The notes beneath the pieces are model-generated. The model saw only the letters and a list, made by a program, of their open reading frames with translations, did not search any database and was not told the DNA's origin. From positions 1,426,001 to 1,490,000 of the forward strand of contig NZ_CP019388.1 in NCBI RefSeq assembly GCF_001971725.1: 64,000 nucleotides of DNA, given 5' to 3'. Positions 52,287 to 61,580 of the stretch are shown piece after piece. Source of the DNA: Winogradskyella sp. J14-2. Lineage in GTDB: Bacteria > Bacteroidota > Bacteroidia > Flavobacteriales > Flavobacteriaceae. Position numbers and translations under genes: made by a program. Within the stretch, counting starts at the first letter, position 1, and the number at the start of each line of letters is the position of its first letter.

Positions 52287-53849
52287 TTAAGAACTGCATG
52301 AGAGCATGGAGCATCCTGCTTTGTGTCTTGCCCATTCTGGGCGTTTAGCAAACCACTTTTGGTTTTCTGGTTGATTATTATATGGTTTTTTTAGCATTTT
52401 GAATAATTCATCAATTAAACTATAATCACCTTCGTTTGCTTTGTCTATTGCTAACTGTGCCATATAATTTCTAAGTACGTACTTAGGGTTTATGGCGTTC
52501 ATTTTTAATTGTCTCTCGGAATCTGTTAATGATTCTGAATTTAATCTTTTATCGTATGTATTAAACCATACTTCCCATTTTTTTTTCTTGTCATCCCTTA
52601 TTTCTTCTGGATTGTAAAAGGCAGCTTGAACTGTTTTTATTCCCTCATCAACACTACCTTTCTCATGATTAGATAGTAAACGATAAAAAATCGTCATATC
52701 CGTTTCTGAAAGTAAAAGGCAATCTTCTAAATCTTTAATTAATTGTTTATCGCCTTCAGCTTTGATATCTAACCCCAATTTTGAACGCATCATATCTAAA
52801 AATTGGGTTTCAAAATCTTTTTGATAGTAATTGAGTATAGTTTCAAACGGTTTTGCTTCTTCAACTAAAGGATATAAGGCATTGGCAAGTTGCAGTAAAT
52901 TCCAAAGTGCAATATTGGGCTGATTACCGTAACGATAACGCTTATGCTCTCGGTCTGTAGTGTTTGGTGTCCAGCCAAAATCAAAACCTTCTAACCAGCC
53001 ATAAGGTCCATAGTCTATTGTTAATCCTAAAATTGACATATTATCAGTATTCATTACGCCGTGTACAAAACCGACACGTTGCCAATGAATAATCATTTTT
53101 AAAGTTTTATCTGTAACTGCTTTAAAAAAGTGTATATAGACATCTTTTGAAGGTGTACCGAGTTCTGGATAAAAATGCTTTATAGTGTAATCTGTAAGCT
53201 TTTTAAGACTTTCCGTATCGTTTCTAGAAGCAAACAATTCAAAATTACCAAAACGAATAAATGAAGGTGCTACTCTGCACACAATAGCCCCTTTTTCATA
53301 AGCTGCATTACCATTATATAGCATATCTCTTAAAACATTGTCCCCAGAGCTTATAAGGCTTAAAGCTCTTGTTGTTGGCACTCCTAAATGATGCATAGCT
53401 TCGCTACACAAATATTCTCTTACCGAAGATCTTAAAACGGCTAACCCATCGCCTTGTCTAGAGTAGGGTGTTTCTCCAGCACCTTTAAGCTGTACAGCCC
53501 AGCGTTTTTGGTTGTGTTGTACTTCGAATAAATTGATTGCTCTACCATCTCCTAGCTGACCAGCCCAATTACCAAATTGATGGCCTGCATAGGCCATTGC
53601 ATATGGGTGGGTATTTTTATACACCTCAGCACCAGAAAAAATATTTAAAAAAGCATCAGAATCAACTTCATTGTTTTTTATCCCTAAATTTTTAATCATT
53701 TCTGGTGATGCATGGATTAATTTTGGAGACGTGGGTACTTTTGGGGTAACAAAAGAAAACATTGCGCCAAATACTTTACGTCTCGTATTTTCTAAATTTC
53801 TGTCTGGCGATAACACTTTATTAAATGTGTCTGCAATATTTAAATTCAT
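52287..53849 (-). CDS. selO: SelO family protein adenylyltransferase
   Basis: 520-residue pseudokinase-fold enzyme of the SelO/YdiU family, which transfers AMP to protein Ser/Thr/Tyr. Motifs: GHQFGNWAGQLGDGRAINL, VQLKGAGETPYSRQGDG (ATP-binding), RSSVREYLCSEAMHHLGVPTTRAL and GVMNTDNMSILGLTIDYGPYGWL (catalytic). The C-terminus ends KAGCSMLSCSS; the Cys third from the end is where other SelO proteins have selenocysteine, the first Cys being a possible disulfide partner. The gene is divergent from the HD-PycTM-like gene and 37 bp upstream of the phosphoesterase/barrel gene. Confidence 0.93.
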   Translation of the reverse strand: MNLNIADTFNKVLSPDRNLENTRRKVFGAMFSFVTPKVPTSPKLIHASPEMIKNLGIKNNEVDSDAFLNIFSGAEVYKNTHPYAMAYAGHQFGNWAGQLGDGRAINLFEVQHNQKRWAVQLKGAGETPYSRQGDGLAVLRSSVREYLCSEAMHHLGVPTTRALSLISSGDNVLRDMLYNGNAAYEKGAIVCRVAPSFIRFGNFELFASRNDTESLKKLTDYTIKHFYPELGTPSKDVYIHFFKAVTDKTLKMIIHWQRVGFVHGVMNTDNMSILGLTIDYGPYGWLEGFDFGWTPNTTDREHKRYRYGNQPNIALWNLLQLANALYPLVEEAKPFETILNYYQKDFETQFLDMMRSKLGLDIKAEGDKQLIKDLEDCLLLSETDMTIFYRLLSNHEKGSVDEGIKTVQAAFYNPEEIRDDKKKKWEVWFNTYDKRLNSESLTDSERQLKMNAINPKYVLRNYMAQLAIDKANEGDYSLIDELFKMLKKPYNNQPENQKWFAKRPEWARHKAGCSMLSCSS

Positions 53850-54020
53850 TAAGCGAAGTTAGCTTTTGTTTTGTATGAAATTATTCCTTGTCTTAACAGA
53901 CAGACTAAGAAGCATGTCTGATTTATAAAAATACGATTTAGTAATTACTAATAGCTCTAATTAAATGTTAAGTCTTGTAATTTTTGTAATTTAGACGTAA
54001 CAAAATAATGTACGTTACTT

Positions 54021-55292
54021 ATGGCACAGTCTCTTATTGAAGACACACAAAAATATGTTTTTAACCTCTTAACCGATAAGCTTCCTAATACTTTTATATA
54101 CCATAACTATACGCATACACAGCGTGTATTAAAAAGCACTAAAGAGCTTATTGAAAATTCTGATGTGTCTAAAGAAGAAGCTGAAATACTCGAACTCGCA
54201 GCCTTGTTACATGATATTGGCTATTCTGTTAGTGCTGAAAATCATGAGACCGAAAGTGTAAAACTTGCAAAGATTTTTTTGAAAGAAAAGGGAGTTGACG
54301 AGAGAATTATTGCAGCTGTTTCAGCCTGCATAATGGCAACAAAATTTGATGAAAAGCCTAATAATAAACTTCAAGAAATTATTAGAGATGCCGATGCTTC
54401 GCACTTTGGTAAAAAATACTTTGATGAAGCTAGTGAATTTCTTAGAAAAGAGCTAGAGTTACGTGGCATTAAAAATTATACTCCTGCCGAGTGGCGTACA
54501 GAAAACATAAGGGTTCTAACAGAGCATAATTTTTACACAGAATATGCACTAAAAAACTGGCAACCTCGAAAAGAGAAGAACTTAGCCAAGTTAATGGGCA
54601 AAAAGAAAAAACGCAAAAAGAAACTTGATGTTGAAAAACTAAAAGCTAAATACAAAGCACAGTATAAAAATGAGAGTCCAGAGCGCGGTGTACAAACATT
54701 TTACAGAACTGCACTAAGAAATCATATTAAATTGAGTGACATTGCAGATACTAAAGCCAATATATTACTTTCGGTAAATGCTATTATTATTTCGGTTGTA
54801 CTTGCTAATCTTATTTCTAAGTTAGATACTAACCCATATTTAACGTGGCCAACTATTATTTTCTTGTTCTTTTGTGTTATTTCTATGGTACTTTCTATAA
54901 TTGCTACTAGACCTAACGTTACTAGTGGTGAATTTACCAAGGAGGATGTAAGAAACCAAGAGGTTAACCTCAGTTTTTTTGGTAACTTTCATAAAATGGA
55001 ACTAAAGGAATTTGAATGGGCTATTACAGAAATGGTAAAAGATAAAGACTACATTTATAAAGCCTTAACTAAAGACTTATACTTCTTAGGGAAAGTATTG
55101 GAGCGAAAATACAGATTACTTCGCATTACCTATACTGTTTTTATGATTGGTATCATTATATCCCTAGTATCTTTTGCTATTGCGGTTAAGAACAACCCTA
55201 ACGTTGATATTGAAGACGTAATACCTGAAACTAATACTGAAACAGGTTTTATTAACTTTACAAAACACAGTAATAACGACTTTACGATTTAA
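54021..55292 (+). CDS. HD-domain plus Pycsar-effector-type (DUF5706) membrane protein
   Basis: 423 residues. The N-terminal HD hydrolase domain (about 10-180) has the metal ligands in order: His32 (HNYTHTQRV), His64-Asp65 (ALLHDIGY), His75 and RDADASH. A basic linker (GKKKKRKKKLD, about 192-202) follows. The C-terminal part (about 220-400) is RTALRNHIKLSDIADTKAN plus membrane helices (two at ILLSVNAIIISVVLANLI and TIIFLFFCVISMVLSII, one near LLRITYTVFMIGIIISLVSF), the pattern of the PycTM effector family (DUF5706). Pycsar systems pair such effectors with a pyrimidine cyclase, and no cyclase is in this window. Its tail overlaps the GAF gene, convergent, by 11 bp. Confidence 0.85.
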   Translation: MAQSLIEDTQKYVFNLLTDKLPNTFIYHNYTHTQRVLKSTKELIENSDVSKEEAEILELAALLHDIGYSVSAENHETESVKLAKIFLKEKGVDERIIAAVSACIMATKFDEKPNNKLQEIIRDADASHFGKKYFDEASEFLRKELELRGIKNYTPAEWRTENIRVLTEHNFYTEYALKNWQPRKEKNLAKLMGKKKKRKKKLDVEKLKAKYKAQYKNESPERGVQTFYRTALRNHIKLSDIADTKANILLSVNAIIISVVLANLISKLDTNPYLTWPTIIFLFFCVISMVLSIIATRPNVTSGEFTKEDVRNQEVNLSFFGNFHKMELKEFEWAITEMVKDKDYIYKALTKDLYFLGKVLERKYRLLRITYTVFMIGIIISLVSFAIAVKNNPNVDIEDVIPETNTETGFINFTKHSNNDFTI

Positions 55293-57660
55293 TAGTATCC
55301 ATTAAATCGTTATAGGTATAAAAGTTTTTATTATCATTTTTATTATGATATAAAATACTAACCCTCAAAGCCTTAAGCCCTGTAACACCTTGTAAGTCTT
55401 CGAGCTCTAACACTTCTAAATCTTTATCTAATATATTTTTTGACTGAAGAAAACCAATATATCTTTTGTATTCGTCCTCATCCTCCTTTTGCGAATATAC
55501 TATGGTTAACTTGCCTTTTTCGGTAATTCGTTCTTCAGTTCCTTTAATAAACGCCTTGTCTACACGTTTTTTTACTACTTCGTAACGTGCGTTGTAAGTA
55601 CCATCAACATCAAACCGCTTTTCATCCATTCTAAAACGAATAGAAAGTGGCTGGTTAAATACCAAGACCATTGAGGCAACATCTAGGCTAATTGGATATT
55701 CGTGCTGATTTTGGTAGTAATAATTTTCCATTTCGCACATGACCTGCAACTGCCATAATCTTAAGTTATAAAGGTAAATTACATTAAAACTATCTTGCTT
55801 AGTAATGGACTCGCCAATATACATATTATGCTCAACACCATCGGTTTTAAAACGTTCAAAAAAATGTGGATACATGGCTTGAGCCTCTAATTGCTTCTCA
55901 TCAATTAAAGATGACATGTTAGTATTAATCAATTTTACAGTATCGTCATAGTGCTTTCTATAAAAGTAGATAACACTTAGATCTTTATCTATCTTATTTA
56001 AGTAGTCTTCAACATCTTCTATTAAGTCTGAATGGGTTTTTGCAATTAAATCAAAAACAGGCTTAACTTCATCCCTCAAAAATACTGTAATCTCGTGTTC
56101 GCTATCTACCTTAAAATCGGTCTTGAGGCTATTATAATACTCACTTACCTGAAATTTAATCTGCTCAAATATTGGTAAGCTTCTATTTTTAATGGCTTTA
56201 GTTAGTATTTTTTCTGCTAAATTTAACTGAAGGGATAAATCTTTTTGAGTTGCTTCGTTTCTTGCATTGGAAGATCCTTTAACATCTACTTGGCCATATA
56301 ATGGGTAAACATTTTCAAAGACAATTTTTCCAAAAGTTGGTGATTCTCCAGTTTCGTACTCGGTTTTTATGAAGGTTTTGGCTTTTTGCACAAATTTCCA
56401 ATGTACACTTGGGTGTATAGATGTGCATTCTTTTTGAATAATGGCTTCTATTAGGTTCTCTTCTTCACTCTTTGAGCGCTCAACAGCAGATACAATATAG
56501 GGCATAATATCTACCAATTTAATAGCATTAATACTGTTAAGGAGCTTTGGTTCTTTAGATACAATTTCTAACACACCCATTAAACCTGTTTCATTGGCTA
56601 TAGGTGCTAAAATAGCACTTTTAAAACCTTGCAAATGTAATGCGCTTAGATGTGGTGACTTACCCTGAGATTTATTGTAAAAATGATCAACATCTGAAAT
56701 AGAAAAATAAGAGTTGTCCTCTAACAATTTTTTGTAAGACCAACTGCATAAAGCATCTTCACAAACTATCTTGTCTTCCTTATTAAGTAAAAAACTTTTT
56801 ATGCCTGCACCATTTACGCGCTCAAAAGCATTATCTTCTTCATTATAGATAGAAAAACCTACTTCTATATTTCTAAATCCAAATAGGGATCTGAAAATTT
56901 CGTAGAAATTTTGCATGAAATTTTCATCTTGACGCTTATTTTCACTAATTAATGAGGATTTTATATTAGATATAGACTGGTCGTCCGTTACATCAAAAAT
57001 GTTAGAAATAACAAATCCTTTAAAGTCATAGCTATTGGGTGGAAATTTTTCTTTCCATAATTCTAAATTATCAAAGTTATCTAGCAGCTCCTCATAGTCT
57101 TTTTCTGTAATTTTTGGCGCATTAGGTCTTGGTAAAATTTCCATAAAATCTACATTGTATAAGATTTTATAGTACCTAGTTATACCCTTAACGTCTGGTA
57201 TTTCGTACAAAAAAGGACGTTTAAAGTTTAGATCGTAACCATAGCAATCCTTTAAAATTATAGTACAGGCTAAGATATATGTTTGCTCTATTGGCGTGTC
57301 CATAACCTTGAGGCGAAAGTTGTCACCAGCATTTCTTATAATGGTCTTGAGACGCTCTGAACAACTAAAAACGTGGTCGTAAAACGGTACTACCGCTGCT
57401 TTTATCTCATTGTGAGTTAATAGTGGATTAAACGTATCCCTTAATATTATCGCAATATTTTCTTCTTGTTTTTCAAATACCGAAAGGTCACTAAACCCAT
57501 CTTTTAAGACAGGGTTAGTATTGGCTATCTCTAGAATTTGCTTAGCATTCTCAACTACAGCCTTATTGTCAGATTCTAAAAACTCCTCGTACTTTTCTAG
57601 AAGTTTATTAAAGCTAACTTTGAGAATAAAAGGTGATTCTATCTGTTGATTTATATCCAT
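55282..57660 (-). CDS. Large GAF-domain protein, Bacteroidota type
   Basis: 792 residues, cytoplasmic, no membrane helix. The part from about 230 to 420 looks like a GAF domain (EIFRSLFGFRNIEVGFSIYNEEDNAF, SYFSISDVDHFY, FKSAILAPIANETGLMGVLEIVS). The rest is helical with a family-specific YGQVDVKGSSNARNEATQKDL stretch and a final region rich in charged residues. I recall such proteins from other Flavobacteriaceae as GAF proteins without an output domain. Possible role: sensor or scaffold. Convergent overlap with the HD-PycTM-like gene. Confidence 0.75.
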   Translation of the reverse strand: MDINQQIESPFILKVSFNKLLEKYEEFLESDNKAVVENAKQILEIANTNPVLKDGFSDLSVFEKQEENIAIILRDTFNPLLTHNEIKAAVVPFYDHVFSCSERLKTIIRNAGDNFRLKVMDTPIEQTYILACTIILKDCYGYDLNFKRPFLYEIPDVKGITRYYKILYNVDFMEILPRPNAPKITEKDYEELLDNFDNLELWKEKFPPNSYDFKGFVISNIFDVTDDQSISNIKSSLISENKRQDENFMQNFYEIFRSLFGFRNIEVGFSIYNEEDNAFERVNGAGIKSFLLNKEDKIVCEDALCSWSYKKLLEDNSYFSISDVDHFYNKSQGKSPHLSALHLQGFKSAILAPIANETGLMGVLEIVSKEPKLLNSINAIKLVDIMPYIVSAVERSKSEEENLIEAIIQKECTSIHPSVHWKFVQKAKTFIKTEYETGESPTFGKIVFENVYPLYGQVDVKGSSNARNEATQKDLSLQLNLAEKILTKAIKNRSLPIFEQIKFQVSEYYNSLKTDFKVDSEHEITVFLRDEVKPVFDLIAKTHSDLIEDVEDYLNKIDKDLSVIYFYRKHYDDTVKLINTNMSSLIDEKQLEAQAMYPHFFERFKTDGVEHNMYIGESITKQDSFNVIYLYNLRLWQLQVMCEMENYYYQNQHEYPISLDVASMVLVFNQPLSIRFRMDEKRFDVDGTYNARYEVVKKRVDKAFIKGTEERITEKGKLTIVYSQKEDEDEYKRYIGFLQSKNILDKDLEVLELEDLQGVTGLKALRVSILYHNKNDNKNFYTYNDLMDTIKS

Positions 57661-57788
57661 ACTTTAGGGATCTTTGCAATGTAAAGTTACAAATATTATG
57701 GTAGTCGTTTATGTATAGACTTCCTTACAGACAATTTGTGACCCTAAAACTTTAGTTTATCACTTCTTTTAGCGCTATTATCTTGTGG

Positions 57789-59900
57789 TTATATTTTAAT
57801 CAAGCTTATTGCAAAACCTCCACCTTCAGCTAGATTTACACTCAATTTTGAACCTTTTGAAATATCAATTTTTTCAATGGAAATGTCTAACGGATTATTG
57901 TCCCAATGAGCATTTTCACCATCCCTATAAATAATGGCTTCATATTTTTGGTCCTCATCTAAAAAGTCGAAGGTTAGATCTAGGGTTCTGGCATTTTCAT
58001 CGGTAATACCACCAACAAACCAATTACCCGTTTCTCGCTCTTGCCTAGCTATAGTTACATAATCACCAACTTCGCCATTTAACACTTTGGTTTGTTGCCA
58101 GTCTACACCAACATCTTTTATAAATTGAAAGGGTTCTGGATTGGCTTCGTAATGCTCTACCAAATCTGCTGCCATTTGTATAGGACTATAAATTACAACA
58201 TATAACGCTAATTGTTGCGCAATAGTAGTATTCACCTGATTATTTGGCTTGTATTCATCAAACTTAATATTGAAAATTCCTGGCGTATAATCAATTGGTC
58301 CTGCTAACATTCTTGTAAATGCCACTATTGGCAGGTGCTCTGGTGGGTTACCACCATCGCTTGCCCAAGCGTTAAACTCTTGTCCACGCAGACCTTCGCG
58401 AGAGATAATATTTGGGTAAGTTCTACGTAGACCTGTAGCTTTAATAGGTTCGTGTGCGTTTACTGCCACTTGATATTTTGCAGCTTTTATGGCCGCATTG
58501 TTATAGTGGTTGACCATGTATTGACCGTGATGATATTCTCCTTTTGGGAGAATTTTACCAACATAACCCGACTTTACGGAATGCATTCCGTATTTCTGCA
58601 TTAATGCGTAAGCTGTATCCTGTTGTTTAGTGTAGGTCTCCGTAGCAGCAGACGTTTCGTGGTGCATTATAATTTCTACACCTTTTTCATTGGCGTATCT
58701 TGTTACTTCCTCTAAATCGTAATCTGGGTATGGTGTTACAAAATCAAAAACCCCTTCTCTGTCTTCAAAACCAATCCAATGTTCCCAACCAGTGTTCCAA
58801 CCTTCAACCAAAACACCACCAATATTATTTTTTGCTGAAAAATCAATGAAACGTTTTACGTTTTCTGTGGTAGCTCCGTGTTTTCCGTGTGCACCACCTG
58901 TGTCTGTCCATGTACTCATATTTTGGGTCATTCCGTAATCCCAAGACGATTTTCCCAGGTGCATTTCCCACCAGATCCCTGTGTACTTCATTGGTGTAAA
59001 CCAAGACATGTCGTGGATTTTAGTTGGCTCATTAAGGTTTACAATTAGGTTAGATTCTATTAGGTCTGGTGCATTATCGGTAATTTGAATTGTTCTCCAA
59101 GGTGTTTTAAAAGGTAGTTGTCGCTTTACCTTGTAATCTGTGTTTTCTGAACCTACTAAAATACTTTCAAAAGTTAAATTTTTGGTATCTACACCAAGTG
59201 TCATACCCGAATAATCTATTAGACCTGCCTCATGTAAACTTAAATGCAACCCGTCTTCTCCAACCAAAGTTACAGGTGTATTTACTGCATTATTAGGTAT
59301 ATAAGTTTGTGCTAGGTTTTGGTGATTTGCGTATTGCAATGCGTCAATTTCCGATAGTTTTGTGGTATTGTATAGATGCTCATAAATATCCCAATCACCG
59401 GGAATCCAGAAAGTTTTATAATCTTCTGTAAGATTAAATTGTGTCTTTTCTTCTTTAATTAAAGCTTCCGTCCAGCCCTCTTGCTGCTGAAATTCGTACC
59501 TAAAGCCAATACCATCGTCATGAACTCTAAATACAACATTAACAGATCTCTCTGTATCCTTTTCAATTAAAAACACAATAAGTTCATTGTATGTATTTTC
59601 TACTTTTAACTGTTCTCCCCAAGGCATTTCCCAAGGGTCATCTTTAGATACTGTCCCGAAAGCTTTTATTTCGAAATTGTCTTTAAGAGGAGCTGCATCT
59701 GTAAACTCAAATCCTAAAAATGAGGTATCTACTACCACTCTGTTTCTATACAGCACTTGGTATGTTGGCTCACCTTTTTCCGTTAAATTAAAATTAACTG
59801 TTACTGCTTGGTTTGGTGAACTGACACTTGCTTTTTTTAGAGACGAACTACATGATACCATTAAAAGTGCTAGGACAATTATTGAAGCGATATATTTCAT
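57789..59900 (-). CDS. susB: GH97 alpha-glucosidase (SusB-like)
   Basis: 703-residue family 97 glycoside hydrolase, SusB type, lipoprotein by its lipobox (VSCSSS, Cys about 17). Sandwich N-terminal domain (about 25-270), then the TIM barrel: GGVLVEGWNTGWEHWIG, IIMHHETS, VAVNAHEPIKATG and SREGLRGQE. Inverting GH97 enzymes use Glu in the last two motifs, both present. It cleaves alpha-glucosidic bonds of maltodextrins, likely periplasmic. It is the last gene of a minus-strand run with three GH13 genes, 21 bp after the GH13 gene. Confidence 0.93.
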   Translation of the reverse strand: MKYIASIIVLALLMVSCSSSLKKASVSSPNQAVTVNFNLTEKGEPTYQVLYRNRVVVDTSFLGFEFTDAAPLKDNFEIKAFGTVSKDDPWEMPWGEQLKVENTYNELIVFLIEKDTERSVNVVFRVHDDGIGFRYEFQQQEGWTEALIKEEKTQFNLTEDYKTFWIPGDWDIYEHLYNTTKLSEIDALQYANHQNLAQTYIPNNAVNTPVTLVGEDGLHLSLHEAGLIDYSGMTLGVDTKNLTFESILVGSENTDYKVKRQLPFKTPWRTIQITDNAPDLIESNLIVNLNEPTKIHDMSWFTPMKYTGIWWEMHLGKSSWDYGMTQNMSTWTDTGGAHGKHGATTENVKRFIDFSAKNNIGGVLVEGWNTGWEHWIGFEDREGVFDFVTPYPDYDLEEVTRYANEKGVEIIMHHETSAATETYTKQQDTAYALMQKYGMHSVKSGYVGKILPKGEYHHGQYMVNHYNNAAIKAAKYQVAVNAHEPIKATGLRRTYPNIISREGLRGQEFNAWASDGGNPPEHLPIVAFTRMLAGPIDYTPGIFNIKFDEYKPNNQVNTTIAQQLALYVVIYSPIQMAADLVEHYEANPEPFQFIKDVGVDWQQTKVLNGEVGDYVTIARQERETGNWFVGGITDENARTLDLTFDFLDEDQKYEAIIYRDGENAHWDNNPLDISIEKIDISKGSKLSVNLAEGGGFAISLIKI

Positions 59901-59921
59901 GTTTTATTTAAGTGTGTTGTT

Positions 59922-61580
59922 TTATTGTTTTTCTATAAGTACGATATTATGATCTGAATCTAAAATTATATTTCCATTTTTTACAGTTGCCTTTTCACCT
60001 GAGTAGGCGTCGTGCAGTTTATCACCCTCTTCAAAAATCTTTGAAACATCAATCACTTTTTTTCCTTTTGGTAAATCTAAACCTACAATGACTAAATCTT
60101 TGTAGTCTCCGTTTTGATAACTTCTATAAAACAAATAAGGGTCTTGAGTTATCATTTGATGTCTACCAGCTCCGATAGCAGGATGTCTTTCTCTAAATTT
60201 ACCTAATTTTTGCCAATGTGTTAGAATGGCTTTTGTTTTTTCGTCTGAATTTATGGCATCCCAATTCATAAATGAGCGCAATGTTGCATCACCTTGCGTA
60301 TCTTCAATTATCAAAGGTCTTGCAGACTCGTCGCCGTAATATACTTGTGAAGTACCTGGAGATAACAGTAATTTGTTAGCGGTTTCTAATGGTTTTTCCC
60401 TTTGGGGATCAAACGGGCTACCGTCATCGTGAGAACTTAGATAATTTAAAACGCCAAAGCCATTTAGTTCACCATTCAATATATCTGAATACTTTTTGAA
60501 CAACGCTTGATTATCCAGTTCTTTTGCATTCCATTTAAACTCAAAATTGATTTGTTCGGTAAACATATCGTCATAAAAGTTTACTTTTTTATCTCCATAA
60601 TCAAATAGCTTTCCACCACTGACACCATAGTTGTATACCTCGCCTACCAAATAAAAATCATTGTCGTCTAAAACTTTATCTGGATTGTTCTTTTTGTATT
60701 TGGCAAACGCGTAATCACATTCTTTTTTAAACTCCTCCCAAACATAAGCTTCCGTATGCTTTACCGTATCACATCTGTAACCGTCAACACCAAATTCGGT
60801 GATATAATCCGTTAGCCACTTCATAATATAAAAACGTGGTGCTCTAGGATGTCCTGTTCTTTCAAAAAAGGCATCGAGTTCTTTCATTTCTTGTTCGTAG
60901 CGGCCTTCTGCTTTCCATTTCTTTACCAATTGAGGTGGTAATTCTACATTTTCGTTGCTATCCGTTTTTATGTCTGGTAAATTTTTTACCAACGTACACG
61001 TTACCGTGTTTTCGTAATTATTGTATTGACACTGTGGACTTGTCCTCACCCAATCTTCTGGCCAAACCGGATCTTTTTCAGTAACAGGACCTGTGTGGTT
61101 AATCACAGCATCTAAAACAACGCGAATACCATTATTGTGAGCAACTTTCACTAACTCATGTAAATCTTCTTTTGTGCCATAATTTGGGTCTATGTTTGTC
61201 CAGTCCTTAGCCCAATACCCATGGAAACCATAAGTTACTCCAGTGCCTTCATCAGTTCCGCCATGGATTTGCTCTACAATTGGTGTCATCCAAATGGCAT
61301 TTATACCCAAATCGGTGAAATAGCCTTCGTTAATTTTTTGTGTAATCCCTTTGATATCGCCACCTTTAAAACCTCTAAGCTTTCCGGTTTCTTTTGTTCT
61401 ATCGAAGTTGATGTCATTAGATGTGTCACCGTTATTAAAACGATCTGTTAGCAAAAAATAAAGATTAGCCCCTTCCCAATCAAAGCGTGTTTGTTGTTCC
61501 TTATCATCTCTATTAACGTTTTGAGCTTTACAACCAAATAATGAAAAAGCTAGAATTATTACTAAAAAATATCTATACAT
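59922..61580 (-). CDS. GH13 alpha-amylase lipoprotein (552 aa)
   Basis: 552-residue family 13 alpha-amylase, lipoprotein by its signal (LIL...FGCKA, Cys about 17). Catalytic regions in order: DAVINHTG (region I), GYRCDTVKH (region II, nucleophile Asp), LVGEVYN (region III, acid/base Glu) and YLSSHDDG (region IV, His-Asp). A C-terminal beta domain closes the protein. It starts at the same base as the stop of the next GH13 gene. It is likely to break starch or large maltodextrins at the surface or in the periplasm. Confidence 0.93.
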   Translation of the reverse strand: MYRYFLVIILAFSLFGCKAQNVNRDDKEQQTRFDWEGANLYFLLTDRFNNGDTSNDINFDRTKETGKLRGFKGGDIKGITQKINEGYFTDLGINAIWMTPIVEQIHGGTDEGTGVTYGFHGYWAKDWTNIDPNYGTKEDLHELVKVAHNNGIRVVLDAVINHTGPVTEKDPVWPEDWVRTSPQCQYNNYENTVTCTLVKNLPDIKTDSNENVELPPQLVKKWKAEGRYEQEMKELDAFFERTGHPRAPRFYIMKWLTDYITEFGVDGYRCDTVKHTEAYVWEEFKKECDYAFAKYKKNNPDKVLDDNDFYLVGEVYNYGVSGGKLFDYGDKKVNFYDDMFTEQINFEFKWNAKELDNQALFKKYSDILNGELNGFGVLNYLSSHDDGSPFDPQREKPLETANKLLLSPGTSQVYYGDESARPLIIEDTQGDATLRSFMNWDAINSDEKTKAILTHWQKLGKFRERHPAIGAGRHQMITQDPYLFYRSYQNGDYKDLVIVGLDLPKGKKVIDVSKIFEEGDKLHDAYSGEKATVKNGNIILDSDHNIVLIEKQ

